Below the pieces are notes generated by a model that saw only the letters and a list, made by a program, of their open reading frames with translations, was not told the DNA's origin and did not search any database. Of a DNA stretch of 64,000 nucleotides, positions 27,969 through 37,830 are shown piece after piece. The number at the start of each line of letters is the position of its first letter. Position 1 is the first letter of the stretch. This DNA is from Polystyrenella longa (GTDB taxonomy: Bacteria; Planctomycetota; Planctomycetia; Planctomycetales; Planctomycetaceae), in contig NZ_CP036281.1 of NCBI RefSeq assembly GCF_007750395.1, positions 2,317,001-2,381,000 of the forward strand. Direction: 5' to 3'. The position numbers and the translations under genes are program-made.

Positions 27969-29384
27969 TTAATCCCAACTTCGATGCCAAAGTGCCATGC
28001 CAACATGGTTTTTGACTGCTCGGTGAACCTCAGATTTAATGAGTTCAAATTGTCCTTTTTTATTATGGTGGTGAATAGTATACTTCACTCCATCAATTTT
28101 AACTGTACCATTATCACGACTGTGTGATATGCCTTTCCTCTCCAGCTCTTCACTAACTTCTATAAAATCATGACGTCGCATGTCTAATTTGTCATCTTTG
28201 CTGAGGCTTTCCCAACTTCTTCCTGCTGGAGGACGGGCGTAGTCCGTTACTTTGATTCGATCTTGTAACGCTTTTGGTTTTGTACTTCGAGAAAAGATCG
28301 CGATATCGTCACGGATTTTCCAATGTTTAAACCGTGACACTCGAAACTCTACTCCATCCACCTTGACAGATTGGATTCTACTAAATTTGGCCTTCATTCC
28401 TCTTGAGAGGTTAACAACACTACCTCTGCCTATCGCTCCACTCATAGCTGCCGATGTACCCATCATCATGGGGCCGGGGGCATCTTCCACCGGATCATCG
28501 CCATAGAACTCTTCGTAGGTTAGTTCGTTCGGGTCATCAAAGTCCAAAAAGATGTCTAATGGGTTTATCTCAATGTTAGTGAAGGGGATGCTGATTCCAT
28601 ATGCTCCATAAACACCCCATAGAAGAGCGGCTTTTACCCAAGTGTTATCGTTCCTGCTTCCCCAACTGTCAGGTAAACTGAAATCAGCAGCCCATTCAAT
28701 GTCCCACTGTAAGTTAACGGCATAACCTTCTAGTACTGCTTTGTAGCTCTCCTGTATCCAATCTCCCGGACCAGGCAATGCAATAACTGCGGTCATGATA
28801 CCCGTAGTGGCAAGCATCCCTGTTACGGAAAACATCCCGGTCGGGTCTATTCCGTTCACCGGATCACCGTGTGTGTACAGGTACTTATGAAGACTCTGCG
28901 GGTCGTCTAGGTTTCCGAAAAACGGATCCACTCGATTAAAGCCACCTGTCAGTGCATTATAATAACGGGCTCGCAGGTATTGTTGCTGGATGCGAGTATC
29001 ATACTGTTCGCCACTGTAGAGCAGGCTGGTAATTGCATTGGCTTCACTGAAGCCGATGGCTATGCCGTAGGCATCGTAGGCGAAGATCTGCGGAATGCTA
29101 TTGTAAATTGTGACCGCTGCGAGCATGTCGGTAAGCATGCGGACGGAACCATGACCGTCGTGCAACATGATGCTGTTCAGGCCGGTCGGGTTCGCGCTAT
29201 CGTATTTGACCTGTTGCAGGACATCGAGACCGAGTGTGTAGATCACCCGTTCCGTTTCAGACATGCTGTTCAGGTTGTCAACTGTCACTTCTTCAATGAC
29301 CTGCGAGTAACCGGTGTGGTTCATCGGATCGTTATATGTGCTTCCAACTGCTACAGACTTTCGAAAACCATTGTTCTTCAGCAA
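27969..29384 (-). CDS. 5'-truncated RHS protein with HNH/Endo VII-like (WHH-type) toxin tip
   Basis: 471 residues from TTG. The first ~15 residues come from IS right-end sequence read backwards; from YNDPMNHTGYSQVIEEV on it is nearly identical to the RHS core of the neighbouring gene, with YLRARYYNALTGGFNRVDPFF and GDPVNGIDPTGMF marking the tip junction (~180). The tip (~290 residues) ends in YTIHHHNKKGQFELIKSEVH followed by HVGMALWH, the HH...G...L..vH...H.G pattern of HNH/Endonuclease VII toxins (WHH/LHH groups). So a DNase-like tip is likely. Two immunity candidates follow. Confidence 0.8.
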   Translation of the reverse strand: MLKNNGFRKSVAVGSTYNDPMNHTGYSQVIEEVTVDNLNSMSETERVIYTLGLDVLQQVKYDSANPTGLNSIMLHDGHGSVRMLTDMLAAVTIYNSIPQIFAYDAYGIAIGFSEANAITSLLYSGEQYDTRIQQQYLRARYYNALTGGFNRVDPFFGNLDDPQSLHKYLYTHGDPVNGIDPTGMFSVTGMLATTGIMTAVIALPGPGDWIQESYKAVLEGYAVNLQWDIEWAADFSLPDSWGSRNDNTWVKAALLWGVYGAYGISIPFTNIEINPLDIFLDFDDPNELTYEEFYGDDPVEDAPGPMMMGTSAAMSGAIGRGSVVNLSRGMKAKFSRIQSVKVDGVEFRVSRFKHWKIRDDIAIFSRSTKPKALQDRIKVTDYARPPAGRSWESLSKDDKLDMRRHDFIEVSEELERKGISHSRDNGTVKIDGVKYTIHHHNKKGQFELIKSEVHRAVKNHVGMALWHRSWD

Positions 29385-29420
29385 TATAACCGCTTATGAA
29401 CACTTTTATTCACCGTCGCT
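29374..29420 (+). repeat. IS right-end copy fused to an RHS gene
   Basis: CAGCAATATAACCGCTTATG and TTCACCGTCGCTTGGAT resemble the IS right end. On the other strand it forms the beginning of the truncated RHS frame. Confidence 0.5.
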
Positions 29421-29729
29421 TGGATGCATTTGCGAAACGGGGATTCATCCTCCTATCGTTTCAAAAGCAAAAACATCATCGCCACGCAGTGGCATCTATC
29501 CGTTTCGCACCAGGGGACGAACGGAAGTCGTCAGGCTGTCACTCACGCGAGGGCCAGGGATCGACAGCACTCGTTCGATGTCATCGAGGTTCACCATCAA
29601 TCATACGAAATCCCCCGTAACCACAAACCAACGCAAGACAGCAACCACCAGTTTGGTTTAGACTAAAGCCACCAACAACCGATCACCCAACACATGCCAA
29701 CGACCTGCTATACCGGAGGGAACACCCCC
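29421..29729. other. Gap without a recognisable gene
   Basis: About 310 bases; a few short overlapping plus-strand frames without domains. GGAGGG at 29716-29721 is the ribosome site of the next gene. Confidence 0.35.
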
Positions 29730-30593
29730 ATGCGATACCTTTGCCTGATCTGTCTCCTTATCTGGCCCACCGTAGCCAGCGCAGAAGAATACCGAGGGAT
29801 CTTCTGGAACCTCGAATCGGGAGATTCTGACCCGCAACAACTCGCCCGCCAGATGACAGAGAAAGGAAAGATCGACTTCTGGGGCTTCTCGGAAGTTGAA
29901 AACCAGCGCACTCTCGATATCCTTGAGCGAGCCCTTGAAAAAGCCTCTCCTGGTATCGACTACATCACGAAAATCACCGAGGAGGGAAACGAGGATCGAC
30001 TGGCCTTGATCTACAACTCCCAGCGATTCACGGCCGTTCCGTACTCAGGCCAGGCGAAGGTCGACGACATCGGCGGTCAATTCTTTGAAGTCGACGAGAT
30101 CAACATCAATGGACGCATCCGCCCTGCACTGGGTGTGGAGTTAAAAAGCTCGACCGGCGCACACTTCGTCCTCCTTGTCCAGCACTGGAAATGTTGCGGC
30201 GGTGAAGGTCTCCCGCTAAGGGAGAAACAAGCGATCCAACTCAACGCCTTCGCCCAGCGCAGTCCTCAGCTCCCCCTGATTTCCGGAGGCGACTACAACA
30301 TCCTGTTCAATCGGGGGGGTATGCGACAGACCGCTTTCCGGGAACTCCAGGACCACTGGCAATACCTCTCCCCCAGAACCAGAATCGGCAAGTCACAGCA
30401 CGAATTCGGTTCCCATTCCCGCGGGGCCATACTCGACGGTGTGTTCATCACGCACCGCCCCCAGGACTGGACCCTCCGAACCACCATCATGGAAAGAAAA
30501 GGCTTGGAGGAAGTCAACCGAGGCGGCGAATTCCAAGACAACAGTCGGGACTCAGATCACCGCCCGCTATTAGTAGTGATAGAATGCCATTAG
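29730..30593 (+). CDS. Secreted endonuclease/exonuclease/phosphatase family protein
   Basis: 287 residues with a signal peptide (RYLCLICLLIWPTVASA, cut before EEY). The EEP fold is shown by FWNLESGD, GFSEVEN (metal-binding Glu), VQHWKCC, SGGDYNILFN (GD-x-N motif) and the terminal RDSDHRPLLV (SDH motif). Typical length for small secreted EEP nucleases. ATG 29730 with GGAGGG upstream is chosen; an earlier in-frame start at 29694 would put 12 residues before the signal. Exact substrate (nucleic acid or phosphoester) unknown. No operon partner. Confidence 0.88.
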   Translation: MRYLCLICLLIWPTVASAEEYRGIFWNLESGDSDPQQLARQMTEKGKIDFWGFSEVENQRTLDILERALEKASPGIDYITKITEEGNEDRLALIYNSQRFTAVPYSGQAKVDDIGGQFFEVDEININGRIRPALGVELKSSTGAHFVLLVQHWKCCGGEGLPLREKQAIQLNAFAQRSPQLPLISGGDYNILFNRGGMRQTAFRELQDHWQYLSPRTRIGKSQHEFGSHSRGAILDGVFITHRPQDWTLRTTIMERKGLEEVNRGGEFQDNSRDSDHRPLLVVIECH

Positions 30594-30675
30594 TGATCTC
30601 CGAAAGGAGAGAGTCAAAGTGCGTTTATACTCCTAGGCATGAACTCTTCGGGCCATGACGGATGAGAGATTCCTC

Positions 30676-31005
30676 TTTCCAACCGCTGCGAATCTTTCTG
30701 AAGGAACAGCCTGACATTGAACCGGTAATTCTTCCACGAAGAGTCCGAATATGAATGCCTATCTCGAACGATTCATGAAATGTGCAAAAACCGATTTCCT
30801 AAACTAGATGATCTCTTTTGGTCAGAACTCACTCGAACGGGCACTGGAGCAAAATATCACGCATTACTATTCCTAGCGAAATTATCAAACACAGAATAAT
30901 CAGTTGATTGAACTTGGTGATGATATATGAAGTGTTGTGGGCACAATTGAATACCATTAACGTCTCGGTGGGCTGCTCAATTATTACTATCGCGACACTG
31001 CGTGA
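30676..31005 (+). pseudogene. Decayed C-terminal transposase fragment
   Basis: Reads FLKEQPDIEPVIL, NMNAYLERFMK and a final LLNYYYRDTA across frameshifts and stops, matching residues ~255-359 of the intact transposase. The 5' two thirds are missing. Followed by a right-end copy. Confidence 0.75.
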
Positions 31006-31139
31006 ATCTAATACGCTCGCACATCACATTTCTTATGACAATCCGTGAAACGGCTGCCATCATAGGGTCCTTTTTAAATCGAATCCGACAACAATCCTCA
31101 GGTCTCGAAACCATTCTCGTTATAAATCCGTCACTCGTC

Positions 31140-31198
31140 AGCAATACAACCACTTCGAATCACTCGTTTTCCATCGCATCTAAATATTTTAAGATAGA
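31140..31198 (+). repeat. IS right-end copy
   Basis: GCAATACAACCACTTCGAAT then CACTCGTTTTCC..CTAAATATTTTAAGATAG matches the right terminus of the intact IS. Confidence 0.65.
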
Positions 31199-31457
31199 GG
31201 CTATATATCATCGTGAATAATCTGATATTCGGAGCGAGGGACCCCTCGTTGCGATTCTGAGTTGCCTCGCTTCCAATCAGACTCATTAACCTAAAATGCA
31301 AAAACTTCCGGAATGATACATCCAGAAGAAAGTTGAAACTGGGGTTATCAAAGGGCTGCTAGACTGTCACCATCAGTAGTCGGGAGATCACTACCGTCTA
31401 ATATAGATTGTGCGATCTGGTTTTAAGTTCAAGCAAATTTCTTAAGGAGCTAAAGGA

Positions 31458-32096
31458 ATGAGAAAGCAAATGATCTACTTTTGGATGACAGTTGGTCTAT
31501 TCATCGTTGTAGGACTGGCTTGGAACGTCACTGCACGTGCAGGCTACGAATCGGCTCAATATGAGGTCGTCGAAAAGGATGGCAACATCGAAATTCGCAA
31601 GTATCCCGATCTGATGCTGGTATCAACTGAGTCGAATTCCGAAGCGAAAAGTAGGGATGGCAGCTTCATGCGGTTGTTCGATTACATCAGTGGAGCTAAC
31701 GAATCGGATCAGAAAATTGAGATGACGACGCCTGTTTTCATGGAAAAAGGCGGTGCAGAATCGAATGAGAGAATGGGCTTTGTAATCCCTCAAGACGTGG
31801 CCAAAGCGGGCGTTCCAAAACCAAGAAAATCGGCAGTGTCAATTCGAAAGAGAGAAGGAGGGCGATTTGCTGTCATTCGCTTCTCTGGGAGAATGGACTC
31901 CGATGTCGCAAAGAGTCAGGAAGCGACATTACGGAAGTGGGTGGAGTTGCGAGGACTCGAATTAGAAGAGTCCGCTGAGACTGCAGGATATGATCCTCCC
32001 TTCACACTTGGCCCTCTTCGACGAAACGAGGTGCTCATTCGGCTAAAGACCGAAGTTACCCCTGAATTATCATCCAGCACCGCGAAGAAGGAATGA
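31458..32096 (+). CDS. SOUL-family heme-binding-like protein, membrane-anchored or exported
   Basis: 212 residues. An N-terminal hydrophobic segment (MIYFWMTVGLFIVVGLAW, 5-22) is a signal peptide or anchor. The SOUL/HBP fold is shown by YEVVEKDGNIEIRKYPD (~36-51), SFMRLFDYISGANESDQKIE (~71-90) with MTTPVF next, and FTLGPLRRNEVLI near the end. Bacterial members are thought to bind heme or related ligands, but this is not established. Good ribosome sites (AAGGAG and AAAGGA) precede the ATG. It is bracketed by two same-direction IS right ends (31140 and 32134). Confidence 0.9.
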   Translation: MRKQMIYFWMTVGLFIVVGLAWNVTARAGYESAQYEVVEKDGNIEIRKYPDLMLVSTESNSEAKSRDGSFMRLFDYISGANESDQKIEMTTPVFMEKGGAESNERMGFVIPQDVAKAGVPKPRKSAVSIRKREGGRFAVIRFSGRMDSDVAKSQEATLRKWVELRGLELEESAETAGYDPPFTLGPLRRNEVLIRLKTEVTPELSSSTAKKE

Positions 32097-32133
32097 TGAG
32101 TAACCAGTCTCATTTGATAATCATCGTTGATCA

Positions 32134-32190
32134 TGAACATAACTACTTGAGATCGCTCGTTTTCAATATGGCTGAATATTTTTATGATAC
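32134..32190 (+). repeat. Solo IS right-end copy
   Basis: GAACATAACTACTTGAGATC then GCTCGTTTTCAATATGGCTG matches the terminus, with no transposase remnant in front of it (the SOUL gene is there instead). Confidence 0.65.
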
Positions 32191-32512
32191 TGGTCTGAAG
32201 GAATCGACGGACGCAGGCGGTGACCTGAAAACCGCTCTCGTTTGTGTTACTATCAGAAAAGATGGCTGAGCTCCGCTCGCTAAGCCCGATTTGAGATAAC
32301 TAACCCACTCATACTGCGGAGAAACCAAGTGTATTGGTGGTAGTCGTTTGTGCTTTCGCCATACAATTAAAGGTTCCAGCCACCTAAAAAGCCTCCCCCC
32401 CCCTCAGCATGCTGCAACCGATGCTTGGCGTCTCTCCCAGTCGAACTGAAAACCTAGAGAGAAGTCATGTCCATCACCACGATCAACTCAACGCTGACTT
32501 CGGACTAGCTTA
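32191..32512. other. Gap without a recognisable gene
   Basis: About 320 bases, including a run of ten C near 32395. It should hold the promoter of the next gene. No gene or RNA seen. Confidence 0.35.
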
Positions 32513-34288
32513 ATGATAAATTTTCAACGTGACATCGTTTTTCTTTTACTCTTCGGACCGCTTCTTTCAGCGGGTCTCTATGGACAGGAATTGCCGCCCA
32601 ACATCGCTGATAGCTGGGTTGCCACCGATGCGATTGGGCGAAAGATTGTTGGTCACTCAGATGTAGGCAACCGGAAAGTAGACAAGCAAGTTGCGATGTT
32701 CTACTGGAATTGGCACACAGCGAACTTTATCAATTCGGAGCCTGTCAATGTGGAGAGCATTCTATCCCGTCACCCGGAAGCTATGAACGACTACGACCAC
32801 CCAGTCTGGACGCATAGTGGTCGGCATCACTGGAGCGAGCCTCTGTTTGGCTACTATGTGAGTACCGACGAATGGGTTCTGAGGAAGCACGCCGAAATGC
32901 TGGCGGATGCTGGAGTGGACGTGGTCTTCTTCGACTGCACTAACGCGACGCTGATGTGGGACGATGCGCTTTATGCACTGGGACGCGTATGGTCGCAGGC
33001 CCGAGCCGATGGCGTGCGGGCGCCGGACATTGCCTTTATGTGCCCTTTCTCTCCATTGGACAACTCTCGAGACCTGATCACGAAAATCTACGAAAGTATC
33101 TATAAGAAAGGACTCTATCGAGAACTCTGGTTCGAATGGGATGGTAAGCCGCTGATCATGGGGTACCCCGACAACGTCTCTAAGGAAGTGCAAGAGTTTT
33201 TCACGTTTCGACCCGGACAGCCGACGTATAACCAAGGACCAAAGAGGCCCGATCACTGGGGTTGGCTGGAGTTCTATCCACAGAACGGATACTTAGAATA
33301 CGAACCGGGCAAGTTTGAACAAGTGACGGTTGGTGTCGCCCAAAATGCGACAGGTTCTCTGACGCCCGCTGCCATGAACGACACCAACCAAGTGTTCGGA
33401 CGCAGCTACACACAGCGAGGCGGGATGGACATCCGGCCGCAGGCAGTCAATCGTGGTCAGAATTTCCAGGAGCAATGGGAACGCGCCTTTGAGATTGACC
33501 CCAAGCTTGTTTTTGTGACCGGATGGAACGAATGGACCGCGGGTCGATACAAAGAGTGGCAAGGGACATCCAACGCATTGCCCGATCAATGCAACCAGGA
33601 ATACAGTCGCGACATCGAACCTATGAAGGGTGGACACGGAGACAATTACTATTACCAACTGGTCGACAACGTACGCCGGTTTAAGGGAGTGTCGGCACCT
33701 CAGAAGCCCTCCGCGCCGATGACAGCCGCGATTGATGGAGCCTTCGACGAATGGGATCGTGTGGCCCCCGTCTTTCGAGACCATCGAGACGTTGTGGCGC
33801 CACGCGACCATCGGGGCTACGGCAGCACTTGGTACAAAAACGACAGCGGACGCAACGATATCGTGACGTGCCGCGTCGGAAGGGATTCAGAGAACCTGTA
33901 CTTTTACGTGGAAACGGTCGCCGACATTTCACCGTCTTCAGACAATTGGATGATGCTTCTGTTAGACATTGACCGCGACAAGAACACCGGTTGGGAAGGG
34001 TATGATTTCGTCGTCAACCGCAAAGCTCCCTGCGATGGAAAAGCAATTCTGGAGAAGAGCGTCGATCAGTGGGAATGGAAAGAGGTTGCCGGGCTCGATT
34101 TCAAAGTAAAAGGAAAGCAGATGGAATTGAGGATTCCAAAACATCTATTCACTCAGTTAAAGGTCGCCGGCGGCTTTGAATTTAAGTGGACGGACAATAT
34201 GCAAACAGAGGGCGACATTATGGGATTTTACATCCATGGAGATGCGGCCCCGTCAGGTAGATTCAACTATCACTACCCGGAGTATTAG
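32513..34288 (+). CDS. Secreted GH99/WbsX-like glycoside hydrolase with C-terminal CBM9-like domain
   Basis: 591 residues: signal peptide (1-~25), a TIM-barrel-like catalytic domain (~50-390) and a C-terminal beta domain (~400-590). Supporting motifs are MFYWNWHT, DVVFFDCTNA, GKPLIMGYPD and VFVTGWNEWTAG, the last typical of GH99/WbsX-type proteins that act on mannans or polysaccharides. The C-terminal part (AAIDGAFDEWDRVAPVF ... LLLDIDRDKNTGWEGYDF) looks like a CBM9-type sugar-binding fold. Probably degrades an extracellular polysaccharide. The ATG lacks a good Shine-Dalgarno site. Confidence 0.75.
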   Translation: MINFQRDIVFLLLFGPLLSAGLYGQELPPNIADSWVATDAIGRKIVGHSDVGNRKVDKQVAMFYWNWHTANFINSEPVNVESILSRHPEAMNDYDHPVWTHSGRHHWSEPLFGYYVSTDEWVLRKHAEMLADAGVDVVFFDCTNATLMWDDALYALGRVWSQARADGVRAPDIAFMCPFSPLDNSRDLITKIYESIYKKGLYRELWFEWDGKPLIMGYPDNVSKEVQEFFTFRPGQPTYNQGPKRPDHWGWLEFYPQNGYLEYEPGKFEQVTVGVAQNATGSLTPAAMNDTNQVFGRSYTQRGGMDIRPQAVNRGQNFQEQWERAFEIDPKLVFVTGWNEWTAGRYKEWQGTSNALPDQCNQEYSRDIEPMKGGHGDNYYYQLVDNVRRFKGVSAPQKPSAPMTAAIDGAFDEWDRVAPVFRDHRDVVAPRDHRGYGSTWYKNDSGRNDIVTCRVGRDSENLYFYVETVADISPSSDNWMMLLLDIDRDKNTGWEGYDFVVNRKAPCDGKAILEKSVDQWEWKEVAGLDFKVKGKQMELRIPKHLFTQLKVAGGFEFKWTDNMQTEGDIMGFYIHGDAAPSGRFNYHYPEY

Positions 34289-34615
34289 TCGGCCCCCGCT
34301 CACGCAGATAAAAACTTAGTGACACGCCTTCACCTCAATCGAAAAACCTTACTGGCTAAAACCAAGATCACAATAGTTCGCGGTCCGATGTTGTCGGGTT
34401 GGGTACGCCCCAGGTTGTCATCGATCTCATATTGCTCGACGCGTTCCATATGCCGCTCTGTTGTGTCGGTGAGCGACTGCTCGATCTGATTGCGTGTAAA
34501 TCAATCGCGGCGATCCTTCACCAGCACGTTATTGAAACCCGAAAACTCTTCGTGCGTTTCGTTGAAAACATCAAAGAGGGCAAACCTATTTGTTGGGAGA
34601 GGCTCAAATGCAGTC
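34289..34615. other. Gap with a possible small gene remnant
   Basis: A minus-strand frame (roughly 34350-34490) reads ERHMERVEQYEIDDNLG and QPDNIGPRTIVI and could be the end of a lost gene; a plus-strand frame at 34399-34638 overlaps it and the next gene. Neither has a recognised domain. Confidence 0.3.
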
Positions 34616-35422
34616 TCATTCAGAGCGGCTGTGCTTGACCACGAATTCCACAATCGGCGCCGGATTTTTTAGACTGTGTGGGTGATGGCCGATGCCAGGC
34701 TTGGAGATAACTGTGATCTCGCCACCCAGGTCCTTGTAGCGTTGTTCAATGATGGCCGTATTCTCTTCCACCGGTACCACAACGTCAGCGGTGCCAACCA
34801 CGTGGAGTAGCGGGATTTTGGCTTTGGCCAGAGGCTCAAGATTGTCAATGGGATTCTGCAGCCAGTCGAGAGCCTGTTCCTCCGACAAGCCGTAGCACTG
34901 CAGACATTTCTGCCAGTCACTGGGACTGCCCTTCCCTTTTCCTTTGCCGCCTGGCCAGCTTTTGAAGTCACACACCGGAGCGTCCGCGTAGATACATGAG
35001 ACCTTGTCGGGGTTTTTGGCGGCCCAGTTATAAATGATCAAACCGCCGCGGCTCATGCCTTCCAGAGCAACCTTGTTTGCAAATCTATGTTCTTCCGTCA
35101 GGAATCGGTAGAACTCGTCCCAGATCGCCACGGCTTTGGGCGAACCGAACAGGCCACCGACCTCGGCGTAAACGACGTGGAAGCCTTTCTCCAATAAGGC
35201 TTTGTCGGTCTGAGGTTCGTGGCCGAAAAAACGAGCACGCCAGATCCATGGCTTGCCCGGCGACACATTTTTGGGCACGACCACGATGCACTGAGTGCCG
35301 TCGTGCACAAAATCGTAGCGGTCAAACCCCTGAAACTGACTTTGTTTACCGGGAAACGGCGGTTCCGCATGTACTGAAACTGCGCAAAAGACCAACAACA
35401 ACGTGCTTAATGCGACTTTCAT
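34616..35422 (-). CDS. Secreted alpha/beta hydrolase (prolyl oligopeptidase-like)
   Basis: 268 residues with a signal peptide (KVALSTLLLVFCAVSVHA). A complete catalytic set is visible: nucleophile elbow GMSRGG (~123-128), acid in HVVGTADVVVPVEEN (~212-226) and His in GIGHHPHS (~246-252). A short GKGKGKG insert lies before the cap region. GGAGCAGGAAA precedes the ATG. Likely an esterase or peptidase on plant or algal material in this secreted-enzyme neighbourhood; substrate unknown. Confidence 0.85.
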   Translation of the reverse strand: MKVALSTLLLVFCAVSVHAEPPFPGKQSQFQGFDRYDFVHDGTQCIVVVPKNVSPGKPWIWRARFFGHEPQTDKALLEKGFHVVYAEVGGLFGSPKAVAIWDEFYRFLTEEHRFANKVALEGMSRGGLIIYNWAAKNPDKVSCIYADAPVCDFKSWPGGKGKGKGSPSDWQKCLQCYGLSEEQALDWLQNPIDNLEPLAKAKIPLLHVVGTADVVVPVEENTAIIEQRYKDLGGEITVISKPGIGHHPHSLKNPAPIVEFVVKHSRSE

Positions 35423-35970
35423 TTTCCTGCTCCGATTCGTTGGTTAGCCTGTGTATTCAGGTCTGGAGTTGATTTGAGGTCCGAGCGACCACCCGGCCCA
35501 AGTTGCCGGTCAGACCGTTATCTGCCTGTTGCGAGCGAAGAATATAAACGCGTTTCCCCGACACCCTGCATCACAGGGCTTAGTGTTCGACTGAGTCAGG
35601 GAACTGCTTGAGTAGAATTATTGCGACGATGCATAAGTCGGGCTCGCCGGTTAACAGTTCTCATGCGTTATTTCGCGATACTCTTGCGTCCAGAAGTACA
35701 TTTTCACAACAAATACGACACTTCAGTTTATGCGTCCATCAAGCAGAATCAACCTTGTTGCCATTCATTATGAGCGAATGCAGCTGCGAGAAATGAAATC
35801 AGATATTATCAGATATTAATTGAAATATTTATCATACAGTATAACTGTACTCATTCTTGAATTTAAGAACACCGTCATTCTTCCGATCGTATTGTCAGAA
35901 ATACGTTTATTCAATTAACATGGATTGCCTCAATCACCTGATATTCATAAATAGGAATACGAACTGTATC
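35423..35970. other. AT-rich intergenic stretch between divergent genes
   Basis: About 550 bases; contains CAGATATTATCAGATATTAA, a short direct repeat, and the inverted repeat listed next. A longer N-terminus of the next gene (from 35857) is possible but unlikely. Confidence 0.35.
35835..35849. promoter_or_regulatory. Short inverted repeat, possible operator
   Basis: TACAGT-ATA-ACTGTA is a perfect 6-bp inverted repeat with a 3-base centre in AT-rich DNA, about 120 bases before the esterase pseudogene start. Only one copy seen. Confidence 0.25.
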
Positions 35971-37440
35971 ATGCTTTGCAAGTCCATTCTTTATACAACA
36001 CTCCTTTCAATAGCCTTTTCGAATCACGTCTACGCTTCGGAAAGCTTGATTACCTATTCTTCTAACGGTGAACTCTTTTCTTCAGGAAAGGATGATCCAG
36101 CCATAATCCTGGAAAGCAAGTCGAAAGGAGTCGCCTGGATAGCCTCAACAGACCCCTTGGTTAAGGATTTTAATATAGACGTGAATGTTTCAGGGATTGA
36201 AGCCTCTAACGGAGGTTATCAATTTCGATTGACAACTCTGGAGGCAATCACTGCTAAGGGAATCGGTGAGAATGATCATGGCTTAAGTATTGCTTATGTT
36301 TACTTTGCCGCCAAGCATGGAAAGCTTGCTCACATTTATATCACCTATCGAAGCGCTCAAGGTGAATTGTGTTCTTTTGATCGCAATGGCAAGTGGAGTG
36401 CCGGATGGAAACCAACAGTCTTGTCCTGGGATAGCAAAAGGTCCTACCGCTTAAGTGCAAGACGCACCGCGGGTGAAATCATCTTCAGAGTTTCTGATTC
36501 TCAGGGGAACCAAGTGACCTCGGCACCGATTGACTCTTCAACAATTAAAGGCGGAATGGACCCCTGTAATTTCATGCTGGGTGACGCCATGACATTGAAC
36601 AGTGGCGGGACAATGACCGTTAATGCAGTCACCATCAACAGTAATAGCGTTGATTTGAAGCAAGCGACCGTTGGGCTCCCCGTAAAGCGAAGATTACTCA
36701 ATGGCCTACCTTATAATGGACTCTTTACGTTTGAAGGTCATCAAGGATATCTCCAGATACCGGAGAACTACGACCAAAATAAAAAGCATCCATTCATGTT
36801 GTTCTTTCATGGTCGAGGAGGCTCCGCACGGAATCATAATTTCGGTTCAACTTAGTTTGCTGATTTCAGGAAGTTGTGTTCTGAGAGAGGAATTATTGTT
36901 GCCGTTCCCGGTTATGGATCTGGTTGTTGGTTGAATCAGGAGGCAGAGGAGATCACGCTGGAGATGATCGATCATCTGGAGAGTCGGCTTTCAATTGACC
37001 CACGGCGATTTTACGCGATGGGAGTTTCCATGGGCGGCGGGTCCGCATTGGTCTTTACCGGTCGGCACCCGGTAAAAGTGAAAGCGGTCTGTGATGTCTT
37101 TGGTATTACTGATTATGCAAAATTCCACTACCAAGGATCTTACAATGATTCCCTGAAAGCTGCTTTCGGGGGTTCTCCGTTGCAGCAACCTAAGTATTAT
37201 TCTGAACGTTCAGCGATCAATTACATTAATGTCTTAAAAAACAAACCAGTCTTAATTCTGCATGGCGATCAGGATGCTGTTGTCCCTCAATCGAACTCCG
37301 ATGATATGGTGAATAAACTCACCGTCGCTGGTGGAAAAGTGAAATATTTTGTCGTTCCAGGAATGGCTCACGATAATGCGATCATTAAGAATCTGGAACA
37401 TAAGGTCCTTAATTATCTGATGGGAACTGAAAGTCAGTGA
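35971..37440 (+). pseudogene. Secreted esterase/depolymerase-like gene broken by one in-frame TAG
   Basis: Reading frame 35971-37440 is continuous except for one TAG at 36853-36855. It encodes a signal peptide (LCKSILYTTLLSIAFSNHVYA), a beta-sandwich-like domain (~25-245) and an alpha/beta hydrolase domain with MLFFHGRGGSARNHN before the stop and GVSMGGGSALVF (nucleophile Ser), LHGDQDAVVP (Asp) and GMAHDNAI (His) after it. The fold resembles feruloyl esterase/PHB depolymerase-like enzymes. The amber codon separates the oxyanion part from the nucleophile, so the first product would be inactive; the rest of the gene shows no decay, so the change is recent or a sequencing error. Confidence 0.8.
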
Positions 37441-37830
37441 AACTCGAAATCTGGTAGCCCGTTGATTTCCCCTACGCGCTAGGCTCAGCAATTGTTATTC
37501 TTGCTTTCACTTCTATCAGTCGCAATTTTAACGGAGGAACGGAATAACATTCGATATACGCGAACATGAATGTGAATCGATTCCCCCTGGCGTCTATTTT
37601 CGCATGCACATGAGCAGTTACTTCGAACGGATCGACTCTCAACAAGGTATCGCTTGGCGTTGTGACGATTTGCTCTCACTGAGATAGTGTCGATGATCAA
37701 CGGTGTGAATCGGCCCCCCAACGTTACCGTTCAGATACAAGCGAACAATTGACTTCAGAAATGCGTAGTGGACGACACCTTCATGTCCTCTATCACCCAA
37801 CGGCCTCTTTTTAGATGACAGGAAAACATC
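37441..37830. other. Gap without a recognisable gene
   Basis: About 390 bases with only short overlapping frames. No repeat or RNA seen. Confidence 0.35.

Noticed and set aside
30597-30612. TCTCC-GAAA-GGAGA hairpin after the EEP nuclease gene
   Set aside because: Only five pairs and no T-run; too weak to call a terminator.
34399-34638. 79-residue plus-strand frame
   Set aside because: Overlaps the end of the hydrolase gene on the other strand and has no recognisable domain.
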